From Lepturacanthus savala (Eukaryota > Chordata > Actinopteri > Scombriformes > Trichiuridae), in NCBI GenBank assembly GCA_030544235.1, contig CM060469.1, positions 18,949,517-19,013,516 on the forward strand: a stretch of 64,000 nucleotides of DNA, given 5' to 3'. How positions within the stretch are numbered: the first letter of the stretch is position 1; every line of letters starts with the position of its first letter. The position numbers and the translations under genes were made by a program. Shown here piece after piece: positions 1 to 10,251 of this stretch. Under the pieces are notes generated by a model. The model saw only the letters and a list, made by a program, of their open reading frames with translations, made no database searches and was not told the origin of the DNA.

Positions 1-679
1 AGCGACTGATTGTTTCCAGGTGTCTACACCGGTTCACTGTTCAAAACATGTCTGAGTTTGGATCATTTCTTTATACAAAAGTAAAGAGGAGAAATATTGG
101 ATGGTTTGATCAGAATGTGGCGTCATTTTGTCAAATTTGTTCAACATGCAACATGTGGACCGAAGGAACAGTGGAATACTCGAAAAATGGCCAAAGTAAA
201 GTACTAAAGTCTCACACAAAGAAGCAGAGTCGACACTATCATAACTGAAGGCCACAGAGAGGTTATCAACTGATACTGAAACTGAACAGATTAGAAATTT
301 CCTGGTAATGTCACTATCAGTCGTCTCATGTCTAAACTACAAAAGCAGCTCTGAAGGCAGGGAACAAGGCTGAGAGGTTTAAAAGTTCATGGAAAAGACT
401 AATAACGTTCTACAAACTTCATTTACAAGTGGTGGTTGTGGAGTCTGAGCCACGCGTCAGTGCTCAGGTCAAAGGTCGCCTGTGTCTTCTGGTCTGTGCA
501 GAAAGGACAGAGCTGAAGTCTCTGGTGTCCCATGAGGACACGGCTCTGCTCCTGCCTCTGACTCAGAGGACGAACAGTATGAGGTCAGGTGGTTGTTCAC
601 GCCCACTAAACCACTTCAGCCACACGCTGCAGCGGCGGCGGCGGCAGGAAGGTCCAGAGGTCAGCGTGTGGGAGGCAGT
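1..679 (-). other. Presumed desi2 3' UTR, running to the window edge
   Basis: This stretch follows the desi2 stop codon on the minus strand. Short open frames on both strands match no family I know. No convincing AATAAA is placed here, so the transcript end may lie outside the window. Confidence 0.5.
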
Positions 680-1453
680 TCACACCCTCGTGTGGCGACA
701 GCTGTGGGAGGAGCCAGGGCCGGCGGCCGCGGCGCCGGACGGGGACGAAGGATCCTCATCGCTCGAGTCGTTCTGCTCCTCTTTGTGGAGGCCGAGGCTG
801 ATGTGGCTCTGCAGGGCGGCGGGGGTCAGCCACTCCTTCGGGAGGCAGCTCTGCAGGAAGGGGATGCAGGAGCTGAAGTAGGCCAGTCTGTTCACCCAGC
901 GAGGGATCTCACGCCCACACAGCAACTGAAAAACGCCAAATCATCCCATCATGTGACCCATGACTCAACGTAACGTCTCATTATTAGCTCCACTATTCTC
1001 CACATATTTATTTCTAACTCTGACTCTACTGAATCTGACCCCACATCTTTTTACACTGTCGACTTTATAAAGACATTCACCCAAATACTCTTTTTATTTC
1101 TATCTCAAAGTACTGTGAATCAATGACCTCGATGATTCAAATAAATTGTGTATATTAATCTGTATAATATTTAGCTGGTGAACACTGCATTAATGAATGT
1201 AATAAAACTTGCATCTCATATTAAAAAGTAGAGTCCTAGTCCATAAACTGACTCCCCCTCTATTCCTTTTCTCTTTTTATACCTTACCATCAATTGTCTA
1301 TAAATTTACATTATGCTTTTTAAGCATTATTTTTTTCTGTAGTACTATATTGTATGTTTTTATTATTGATATGAAATTGCATTGTGTCTTACAACTATTT
1401 GTGAGTGTTCCCTATTATGAGCCTATTTTATCTGTATGTGATAATTTTGCCTG

Positions 1454-1512
<59 letters not shown>

Positions 1513-4500
1513 AATCTATCTATCTATCTATCTATCTATCTTGCACTTCATGGCTGGCATAATGATAGATGAATGAATGAGGAATGGCATGTTTCCCTTC
1601 TGTAAGATAACCTAAATAATAATGATAATAATAATTCATTTAGAAATTATAGGAATTAGAAATTGTTTCACAATATTCATATTATTTGAGATTGATGTTT
1701 AGTGTCAGAAAACTTGACATTTTCCAGACCGACCTCTGACAGTGAGGAGGAGAAGTGGTTGCAGTTCTTGTGCATGAGGTGGTAGGCGTTGCCTCTGAAC
1801 TCTTTCCCCAGCTCTTCCATGATTTTGTCTAAGTCCTCCGCTGTGAAGTCTGTGGTTCCCAGTACAATGGCCTCTCTGTTTAAAGACAGGCGGAAGAAGA
1901 CTTCAGCACTTATCTCAACCATCACAGTAAATAATGTCTCAGTGGCATTGTATATTAATCTGACTAACTTGAATTTGAAGGTCTCTCCCAGTTCAGCAGC
2001 GTTTCCAGGGCTGATCTCAAAGATGCCACTGAAAGGATAAGGATGACCCCCGTACGCAAACTCTACAGCAGAGAACACACACACACAGCTCAGTTAAACT
2101 CTGGAAACATCGGTAATTACTGTCCACACAGGCAATAATTAATCACTGTCACACTGTATTTAAATAATTAGGCCCTACTAATTACAGCCTCTGTATATAC
2201 CACTGTAAACAGACATTGTGACGAAGACATGAGGAACTGTGTAAACACAGAGCCTGTAAAGAGTCAACCAACATCCTGGTGAGTAATTACTAGTAAAATT
2301 CCTTCATTCAATATCTTACTTTAGGTAAAGGTCCAAAGTATTATCAGTAAAATGGGCCTAAAGTATTGAATAAAGACTGATTTATGATATATATTACTGG
2401 ATTATTAGGGTTTAGGGCTAATCACATCAAGCCTACACCCTACAGCCATAAAATAGCTGTATGGAGTAGGATCGGAGCAAAGCCTCAAGCCCTATTGTTA
2501 ATACTTTGGATTTTTTCTTATTCTTCTTCTGGATGGATTTCGGCACCCAACTCATCCTACAGTTTTGAGAGGACCCAGGTGAATTATATATCAAAACATG
2601 TCTTGATTGGGAATGGTGTGCTGTTACTTTTCAACGGGACGAGGTCGAAAAACAAACCAATCTTCAGAGTTTTTGCACTGCCAACTGCTGCCTACTACAG
2701 ACACGTCTTGTGTAATGTATTAATTCACTGATCAATGACTATGATCATTTTTGCAAAAATTGTAAGTTTATAAAGGGGGGCTATTGGACAGGAATGTTGG
2801 TGCTTCAGTTGGTGACAACTGCTTAGAGTGTAGAAGAAAAAAAATAATTCTCTTTCCACTCTCCTTCTGGCCACAATTTACAATGCACACACATGATTTT
2901 TTCCAACTTTGTAGAGGAACATGTTCTGATTCTCACAATATCTGAGAGATTTATTGAATTTGAATGGGCAGACTCTGAATGCAGCCACATCCCATTGATT
3001 CCAATACAAAGATTTTTAGAGAGAACAGAACAAACCTCGGTTTTAACCTTGCCAGTGTCTCCATAATATTTTGCTATATAAATACCTGAAACTAAAATAT
3101 TTGTTGTAGGTGTGCTCCCTGTATATAATATCATAAATTTACTGTGTATTATTTGTTTGAAATCACTTGTAGAAGCTCATCATAATAGATACACTCCAGC
3201 AGTAGCCCCCGGAGCCCTTTCAATGTTCCCCTATAGGACATTTTCTAGTTATTATTGGTATAATATCCTGGTCCCATAGACGGTGAGTTCCTCTTCTGTA
3301 CAGACTCTGTTCTCTCAGCATTAACAACAATTAACTCACTGAAGGTTAAACTCTGTTGAAGTTTAAAACTTTTGGATCATAGAGTGTCTGGATGATAACA
3401 CTCAATAATAATATAATAATAATATTCCACAAATGTTACACTTCACTGCATTTTTCTCTGATTTTATGCACTTTGAATAAGTTTTAGCAGCTATAATATA
3501 TTATGTGCTTAAAATCTTAATCTTTCAGACAACTCATTTATAGCTGTTAATATATCTATGCATAAATGTAGTAGAGTAAAAAAAGCTGAAATATTTCCTT
3601 GGAAATATTAAAGAGGAATAAAAAGGGAAAAACAAAGTCTGTTACCATTGTATTTCAGTAGAAAGATTCTATATCATATTATTATATTCTGAGTAACTGA
3701 GTGAACAGTGATGACAGATTGATTCCTGCTTGTTACTTTATAGTTTAAACTCAAACACATTATTCTGTTCTGATAGACTTTAACTTAGATATATTTCAGT
3801 TCTTCTTTTTTATTTTCTTCTTCTTTTTTTATATTTTTTATATCTTTTTTTTCCACTTGCCACCACCTGTCATAAATTCAACAGGATTCAATTTCCTGGC
3901 ATCATTATGCAAAATCAGCTGCAAGCAGCAGATTTAGTATTGAGGCACATGAGCCTAAAGGAAAACCAATAATTTCCTGCCCTAGTGAAAGCTGTAGTTT
4001 CACAATCATCGCATTTCTTGGTTTACAGAGACAATATTTCTGGTGCCAGCGTATAATGGAATTCCCAGTGATCCAGTTTCACGCTGATTTCTGCATCTTA
4101 TTTTCAGAGCACAGAGAGTCACAGTGAGTCAACCCAGAGAAACGGGGTCATGTTAGTCAGGATACGATTCCATATTCTATTTTTAAAACCAGACGTCATC
4201 TGTGTCTGTGAAGCAGCCTCGTGTGTCTCTGATCAGACGCTGATGGGGCATATACACTAAAACGGGATTTCACAGACATTAAGGAACCCCTGCGTTACCT
4301 CGGCCATAAATCTCAATGCCTGAGTGGAAGACTCCAATACCCAGATTGGAAGTGTATTCGTTGATCCAGTACTGCAGAGAAAAGGGAAAAGAAGAGAGAG
4401 TTAGGAGGAAGAAGAATTCAGCTCATTAAAACAAATGATGCCAAACACTGCAGCTCTGTAGAAAACCCTGAACCTGTGACTAGAACATCACCTGTGATCA

Positions 4501-6748
4501 CCTGATGAATAAAAGCTTACAGGAGCTGATGGCTGCTGATGGAGGAGCTGGACTCCAGTTACTTACTGCTGTGATTAATAATCAATCAGAATTGATCGGA
4601 TAATCTATGGCTTATTGAATCAACCAATTAGTTTTTTTGGTTCATAAAATGGTGTAAAATGTCAATCACTGTTTCCCAAAGTTGAAGATTCAACCTAAAA
4701 TGTATTTTTTTGTCCAGACCAACAGTCCACAATGTAAAGATCATCAGTTTACTATTAAAGAAGACTAAAAAAACAGATAATAATCAGATTTGAAAAACTG
4801 GAAGGACTAAAATCCATGAATGGATTATCAAAATAGTTGTTGTTTCATGTAATAGTTGATAACTCATCTATTCATTAAATAATGGTTGCAGGTTAATGTC
4901 CATCAGACCTTGTAGGTGTTATTTGGTGCCGACCTGTCTGTTAACTGCAGACTAGTGAAATGACGACAGGACGCAGCTCTGTGCCCCTCCCCCACCGTCC
5001 AGGCTGCCCCAGCTGCCCCTGATCAATAATACATCACATTTCCGGGCTCAGGCTGATATAATAAAGCAGGTCCAGCCCTGAACTGTGTGTGTGGAGTCTT
5101 CTCATGTATCTGCAGTGACCTCTGTACGTACGTGCTGCATCACAGGAACAAATCACACTGAGCAGCATCTTAACTTCATCTGCTGCCTCCTCGTGCTGAT
5201 TCTGACTCTTCTCAGGTGGAATAAAATCATCACATGCAGACATGTTTTACACACTGCCCAATATCCATAAAGGTTTTCTGAACTGTCGCAGGACGTCGTA
5301 AAGCGTCCGGAATATGTCTCCTTCTGAACCATTTCTCAATTCATGATTTTCATAATAAAACTTTGGTATTTCAGGTACTATCTTATCTTAGTAAGATATG
5401 AAATCTATGTCTGCAATTAATGTTTTACAGACTGAGGGGCTTAAATGATCATTTTGGTTTTCTCTTTTTTATGAACAAAAATGGAAATTATGTGTATATA
5501 TTTTCCAATGAGTTTTGTACATGTACACACATGCATGTGATTATGGTTAATATGTAGTTCATTTGATTACTAACTGGATTGTTGTATTCACAGAATAATG
5601 TTTTTCTTTTACTTCATTATTCTTACAATTCATTTTCCCACTAGTATTTGTTTTTTATGATGTATTATCAATGAATATTATCAGCTGATCAAAATGTATT
5701 TTCCCACCTCTGTGTTCACGTCTATATTTTACATTTGTGTATTTTTGGGGTTGCAGAATTATACTTTGAGGACATTTTAATGAAGTACAGCATTTCTTTG
5801 GTTTAACTCTGACTGTCATTGACTCATGATCAGTTTGTCTGTTCAGCTGCTGCAGCTACAGGATCTTCAAAATATCAGAAGACGAGGTAACGCTCCACAT
5901 GAGTGTGAGTCTGTTGTATATGTCTGTGTGTATCTGTGTGTGTTTAAGTGTTGTATATGTTGCATGTATATGTTTTTGTGTATGTCTAAGTTAAATGCTG
6001 TGTGTACCTGTGTGTGTTGATTATGTGTGTGTGTTTGTGTGTTGTATATATGTGTGTTTAAGTTTTCTGTATATGTTGTGTGTGTGTGTGTATGTATGTT
6101 GCATATATGTGTGTTATATATGTGTATGTTTAAGTGTTGTGTATATCTGTGCGTGTGTTGTATGTGTGTGTGTCTTTGTATGTTGTATATCTATGTGTGT
6201 GTGTATGTTTAGGTGTTGTATATGTATGTGTGTATTTGTGTGTTGTATATGTGTGTGTTTGTGTGTTTAAGTGTTGTATATGTATGTGTGTATTTGTGTG
6301 TTGTATATGTGTGTGTTTGTGTGTTTAAGTGTTGTATATGTATGTGTGTATTTGTGTGTTGTATATGTGTGTGTGTGTTTAAGTGTTGTATATGTATGTG
6401 TGTATTTGTGTGTTGTATATGTGTGTGTTTGTGTGTTTAAGTGTTGTGTGTGTGTTTATGTGTGTGTTTGTATGTTGTGCATTGGTTATTACAAATGAAT
6501 AAACATTTAAAATGTGCTTATATTCTATGTACAGAGTGATGTAGATTCTACATGTGTATTATTACACATCACTACAGTATAAATATGTTACTGTAATTGT
6601 GTGGATTAGTCGTGTGTGGGTGTGTGTGTTGTGTAACGTTGACACTGGACAGTGTTCAGCAGGACGGAGGCAGTGAACAGATCTGAATCAGGAGCCTTGT
6701 CCTCTGCTGTGTGTGGGGTGAATGTGTGTGTGTGTATATATGTATATG

Positions 6749-6833
<85 letters not shown>

Positions 6834-8127
6834 TGTGCACCATGTGAGCTGGAGGCACAGTGACAGAGGTCAAGAGGCTTCAGGAGTCTCCTGTTTCACA
6901 GCAGGACACAGGTCAGAATATAGAAGTGGAATCCTCATCTACAGGAAGCTACAAGTACAAAATTCACTGGCTGCTCTCAGAATGATAGTCAATTAACCTA
7001 TTTATTATGAAACGATTAATCGATTAGTTGTTTGGATCATAAAATGGTGTAAAACGTTGATCAGTGATTCAACCTAAAATGTCTTTTTTTATCCAGACCA
7101 ACAGTCCACAACTGATCTTCCATTTACTATTATAGAAGATTAAAGAAACCAGAAAATAATCAGATTTGTAAATCTGGAACCAGAGAATTTGGACATTGTC
7201 TTGTTAAAAATGACTAAAATCCAGTAATTGATTATCCAAATAGTTGGCGATGGATGCAATAGTTGGAAACTAATCAATGAATCGGTCATTGCAGCTGTTG
7301 TAAGTATTTATCACTCAGCAGGATCTTGGTTTAGACTGCGACGACTCACCTGTTTCACTGTAACTTCACAGCTCTGATGACGTTTTACACCTCGTACAAA
7401 ACATGATGCAATAATATGTAAAGTGGAGCCTGCAGCAAACATCTGCATATACAAACACACAAATATTGATCTTTCTACTTTAAATTATTCCCCTGTTGAC
7501 ATCCAGACACGAACAAAGTTAAATTAAAACATGATCATTTTTTTAGAACAGAGCAAAGTCTCATCTGTGTTAGAGGATTTACTGTAACTGATGAAGAATG
7601 AAGTGAGTTTGTACAGTTTACAGCTTCACAACTGCTGCATCTGAGGCTCTGCACAGCAAATTATCCTTTGTCTGCACAACCAGCTGTTATCAGGAGGCGT
7701 CGCTGTGTTGTAGAGCTGCAAGATTAATCGATTAGTTTCCAACTATTACTTTAATCGTCAACTATTCTGATAATCGATTAATGGATTTTGAAGGAAATGT
7801 CCAAATTGTCTAGTTCCAGCTTCTCAAATCTGATTTTCCGGTTTCTTTAGTCGTCTATAACAGTAAACTGATGGTGTTTGGTTTGTGGACTGTTGGTCTG
7901 GACAAAAAAAAAGACATTTTAGGTTGAATCTTCAGCTTTGGAAAACAGTGATCGACGTTTTATTTCATCAACCAAACAACTAATCAATTAATTGTTTCAA
8001 TAGTCTATAGATAGCATAGAGAATAGCGGTTAGTTAAAGCTGTAATACCCAGATCCAGTGAAAGCTGAGTGCAGTGGTTGTTTCTTACCATATCATACAC
8101 GTTGAGGATGACAGGTTCGTTGGCCAT
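680..8127 (-). CDS. desi2: DESI2, deSUMOylating isopeptidase 2 / PPPDE-family cysteine protease, 197 aa, 5 coding exons
   Basis: Exons in transcript order: 8089-8127, 4299-4371, 1969-2062, 1734-1875, 680-925. Phases agree at every junction and give 197 aa (human about 194). The protein starts [13 protein letters not shown] and continues as one PPPDE domain. The catalytic pair is visible: His29 in GVFHSG and Cys107 in HKNCNHF, one residue off human His30/Cys108. The tail [16 protein letters not shown] and the acidic, Ser-rich C-terminus are typical of DESI2 rather than DESI1. Family members are cytosolic thiol isopeptidases reported to act on SUMO or ubiquitin conjugates. The intron between exons 3 and 4 (1876-1968) is only 93 nt and open in frame; splicing it restores FKFKEAIVLG as in other vertebrates. 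The exon 4 donor (GAG/GTCGGT) is weak. Introns 1 and 2 carry MITE copies and TG-rich satellites. Identification is secure. Confidence 0.96.
1455..1541. repeat. (TATC)n tetranucleotide microsatellite
   Basis: About twenty TATC units with one interruption (a CAATC near 1511). It lies in the last intron of desi2 and is a likely polymorphic marker. Confidence 0.97.
2385..4298. other. desi2 intron 2, no gene recognised
   Basis: This is AT-rich intron sequence. The block at about 2385-2730 has an open frame of 115 codons with no recognisable protein. Nothing else could be assigned. Confidence 0.5.
4572..4893 (+). mobile_element. MITE-like element, copy 1 of the family with core 'TTCATAAAATGGTGTAAAA'
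   Basis: The ordered motifs of the family are present: TTAGTT..GGTTCATAAAATGGTG, GATTCAACCTAAAATG, GTCCAGACCAACAGTCCACA, ATCATCAGTTTACTATTA, AATCAGATTTGA. The complete family has imperfect inverted ends resembling AGAGCTGCAACTAA / GCAGCTCTA. I infer a hAT-like non-autonomous transposon. It sits in desi2 intron 1. Confidence 0.8.
5925..6475. repeat. TG-rich minisatellite with a 58-bp repeat unit
   Basis: The unit begins TTGTATATGTATGTGTGTAT and ends GTGTTTAAGTG. It recurs at 6213, 6271, 6329 (a 54-bp variant) and 6383. Looser TG/TATG-rich versions extend upstream to about 5925. The apparent Cys/Val-rich reading frames across it are an artefact of the repeat. Confidence 0.92.
6750..6832. repeat. 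(TG)n microsatellite, about 41 units
   Basis: An almost uninterrupted GT run in desi2 intron 1, preceded by a short TATG/TATA-rich stretch. Confidence 0.98.
6985..7300 (+). mobile_element. MITE-like element, copy 2 (same family as 4572-4893)
   Basis: It carries CGATTAATCGATTAGTTG, ATAAAATGGTGTAAAACG, TCCAGACCAACAGTCCACAA and AATCAGATTTGTAAATCTGG in order, ending near TCATTGCAGCTGTTG. The copy at 7712-8012 lies in the opposite orientation about 410 bp away. Confidence 0.85.
7712..8012 (-). mobile_element. MITE-like element, copy 3, inverted relative to copy 2
   Basis: It starts AGAGCTGCAAGATTAATC and carries the reverse complements of the core motifs (GGACTGTTGGTCTGGACAAA, TTTTAGGTTGAATCTTCAGC). 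It ends about 75 bp from the exon 1 donor of desi2, so copies 2 and 3 could pair in the desi2 pre-mRNA. Confidence 0.85.
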
Positions 8128-8770
8128 GGTTTAAACCTGAGCTGCAAAGGAAACCGTCTCCACCCTCCAGGTTTTCAGGTCGTCAGCAGCTCCACACCCT
8201 GAAGTCACAGATCCACAGGCTGCAGGATGGAGGCTGCTCATCCCCCCACGCCACCGACACAGCAGCAAATGTCCCAGAGAGCCGTCTGAAGACTACACGG
8301 AGCCGTCACTCACACATCATCAGCAGGTCAGAGAGGCAGGATACACAAAGACGAACCTGCTGCTGCAGCCAAATCACAGAAACCGCAGCAGAAGATCGGA
8401 GCAGGTGTGAAGCGGCCGCTGCGGGACGTGAATCAGGCCTGTAACATGTGAGGCGGAAGCAGGCGTCCTCCGGTCATCACGGGCCAACGGGAGACAGTAG
8501 CTACTGGCGGATCCGGACGATGGCGGCGGAGTACGGGACATTTTCACGCGGTGGGGATGTGTGAGCGGCTCGCGGGAGAGGTCGGTTAATCACAGTAGTT
8601 CACAAGCAGCATCCCGCCGCCGCTGACCCGCATCCAACCCGCATCCAGCCGCCTCCGGGTCGGGACACGCTGCGTAAACCTCCGCCACATGACTCCTCCC
8701 GCAAAACCCCGCAATAAACCTCCCGATGACGGATCAGAACGTCCCGAAGCAGCCGAGATCCATCCGAGTG
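8128..8770 (-). promoter_or_regulatory. desi2 5' UTR and CpG-rich promoter region
   Basis: The 650 bp upstream of the desi2 ATG become G+C and CpG rich, especially 8400-8720 (GCGGCCGCTGCGGGACG, CCGCCGCCGCTGACCCGC). This is what a housekeeping CpG-island promoter looks like. The transcription start cannot be placed. No second gene on the plus strand is supported. Confidence 0.6.
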
Positions 8771-8791
8771 GAGAGGTGGTTATCCAGCTCA

Positions 8792-8826
8792 CTCACACAC
8801 ACACACGCACGCACACATACACACAC
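8792..8826. repeat. (AC)n microsatellite, imperfect
   Basis: CACACA/CGCACG units upstream of the desi2 CpG-rich region, followed by a short CT run. Confidence 0.9.
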
Positions 8827-9026
8827 TCTCTCTCTTGATTACGTCATATCTGCCTCGAGGAAACATCCTCCACCAGCTGATGTGAAGCTGAGCTGCTGCT
8901 GGATGAACAGGAGACAATTCAATAATATATACCAATAAATTCATTTAGCTTCCGTTACACTAATATGTTGTTATCCTGTACTAACACTCAACGCTGATCC
9001 TGAATCAGATAGGACCTTGCTATTGT

Positions 9027-9800
9027 CAGACTCTCGGGTCACTTTTATTTTGAAGGTAAACGGACAACATCCGGTTGTGAGATTCAACATTTTTCATTCC
9101 AACCATTAAATCATTGATTAAATATCTCATAAATGTGATGTAATGCTCATACTATCGCCATAAAAAGAAGAATACCGATATATTTTTGATAACTCAAAAT
9201 GTTGACTAATACTTTTGAATTAAAGTGAGTTTATTTTTGTCTCATTTTAATGTGGGTCAATCTACATTCGGCACACTTGTTTATGTGTAATTAAATATTA
9301 TACATATTATATGTACTATACAAATATGTATATTTCACTAGACTAAACGATCAACGATGATCCCGAATCGTTTTTGTCAGAGGGTTTCGTGCATAGATGT
9401 ATTACAAGAATAGTCTTATAATGATCTTATAATACATCCATGGTCTCGGGTCACTTTTATTTTGAAGGTAAACAGACAGCAACCGGTTTTGACTTATTCA
9501 TCAACGCTAGACTAAGGCAAAATCTTTTAGGATAAACCTGAGTTCTTTTTTTTTAGGATAAATGTGAGTTCGCTGTGCTAAAAGTCAAAAAGTGTCAAAA
9601 GTGAAATTCTAAATCAACATTTTCACAAATATTTGACGTAATATCTCAAATGTAATGTAATAGTCATAATATCGCCATAAAATAGAATAATCTCGACCTG
9701 ATATCTCAAAATATTAACTAAGTCTATACTTTCTATTGTTGGTTGAGTTTATTGGTTATAAAACAGTCTCATTTTAATCTGGGTGAATTTACATTACCCG
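9027..9800. repeat. Diverged tandem duplication, unit about 415 bp
   Basis: CTCGGGTCACTTTTATTTTG followed by AAGGTAAAC occurs at about 9032 and again at about 9446, each followed by a CCGGTT motif. Downstream landmarks also recur in order: ATGTAAT..TCATA.TATCGCCATAAAA (about 9137 and 9653), TCTCATTTTAAT.TGGGT (about 9240 and 9767) and T.TACATT..GCA. The copies differ by many substitutions and indels, so the duplication is old. Its nature is unknown to me. Confidence 0.7.
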
Positions 9801-9993
9801 CAATTGTTTAAGTCTCTTAAACGCAAAAGTCGTTTATTCAGAACTTTTTTTGGAATAATCAAATTATTTACTGAAACATAATTGAATTACCTTGTTAGTA
9901 TCCATCGTTCCTTCTTTAAAAACCTTCAATGTTAGATATCTATATTTAAAACACCCGCCCTAGAAAGCTCAGGTTTGCGACAGTTCGCGCGGA

Positions 9994-10013
9994 GGCTTAT
10001 GGGAAATGTGGTC
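9994..10013 (+). promoter_or_regulatory. ZNF143/SBS-like promoter motif, no assigned gene
   Basis: GGCTTATGGGAAATGTGGTC matches about 16 of 20 positions of the reverse complement of the ACTACAATTCCCATAATGC-type vertebrate promoter element. It follows a short CpG-rich stretch (GTTCGCGCGG). No coding exon starts nearby, so its role is unknown. Confidence 0.35.
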
Positions 10014-10251
10014 TTTTGGGCCCAAAACACATCCGCTTCCCGAAAATCATCATATGGCTTAAATTATTAATTACATGTCTTTTTTGCTGATGTGACTGAG
10101 CTTCCACATTACAGCAGCTTCACTAAAAGAACCGAGGGAAATCGGAAATATTGCTGTATTTAAAAAAAAAGTATAAATAGGAAAGAGAAGGTGACCGTTA
10201 TTAATCTCTTGGATTCTAAGCCCTTGTTTTATATTGTAAATATTTATATGA

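Noticed and set aside
2384..2731. 115-codon frame in desi2 intron 2
   Set aside because: No domain, no splice-phase relation to desi2 and a repeat-like composition; probably chance or an old unclassified element.
6200..6470. CRISPR-like regular array
   Set aside because: Units are contiguous TG-rich tandem repeats with no unique spacers, in a vertebrate genome.
5826..6498. Series of Cys/Val-rich small proteins
   Set aside because: They arise from TG/TATG repeats; the 58-bp period explains the repeating peptide.
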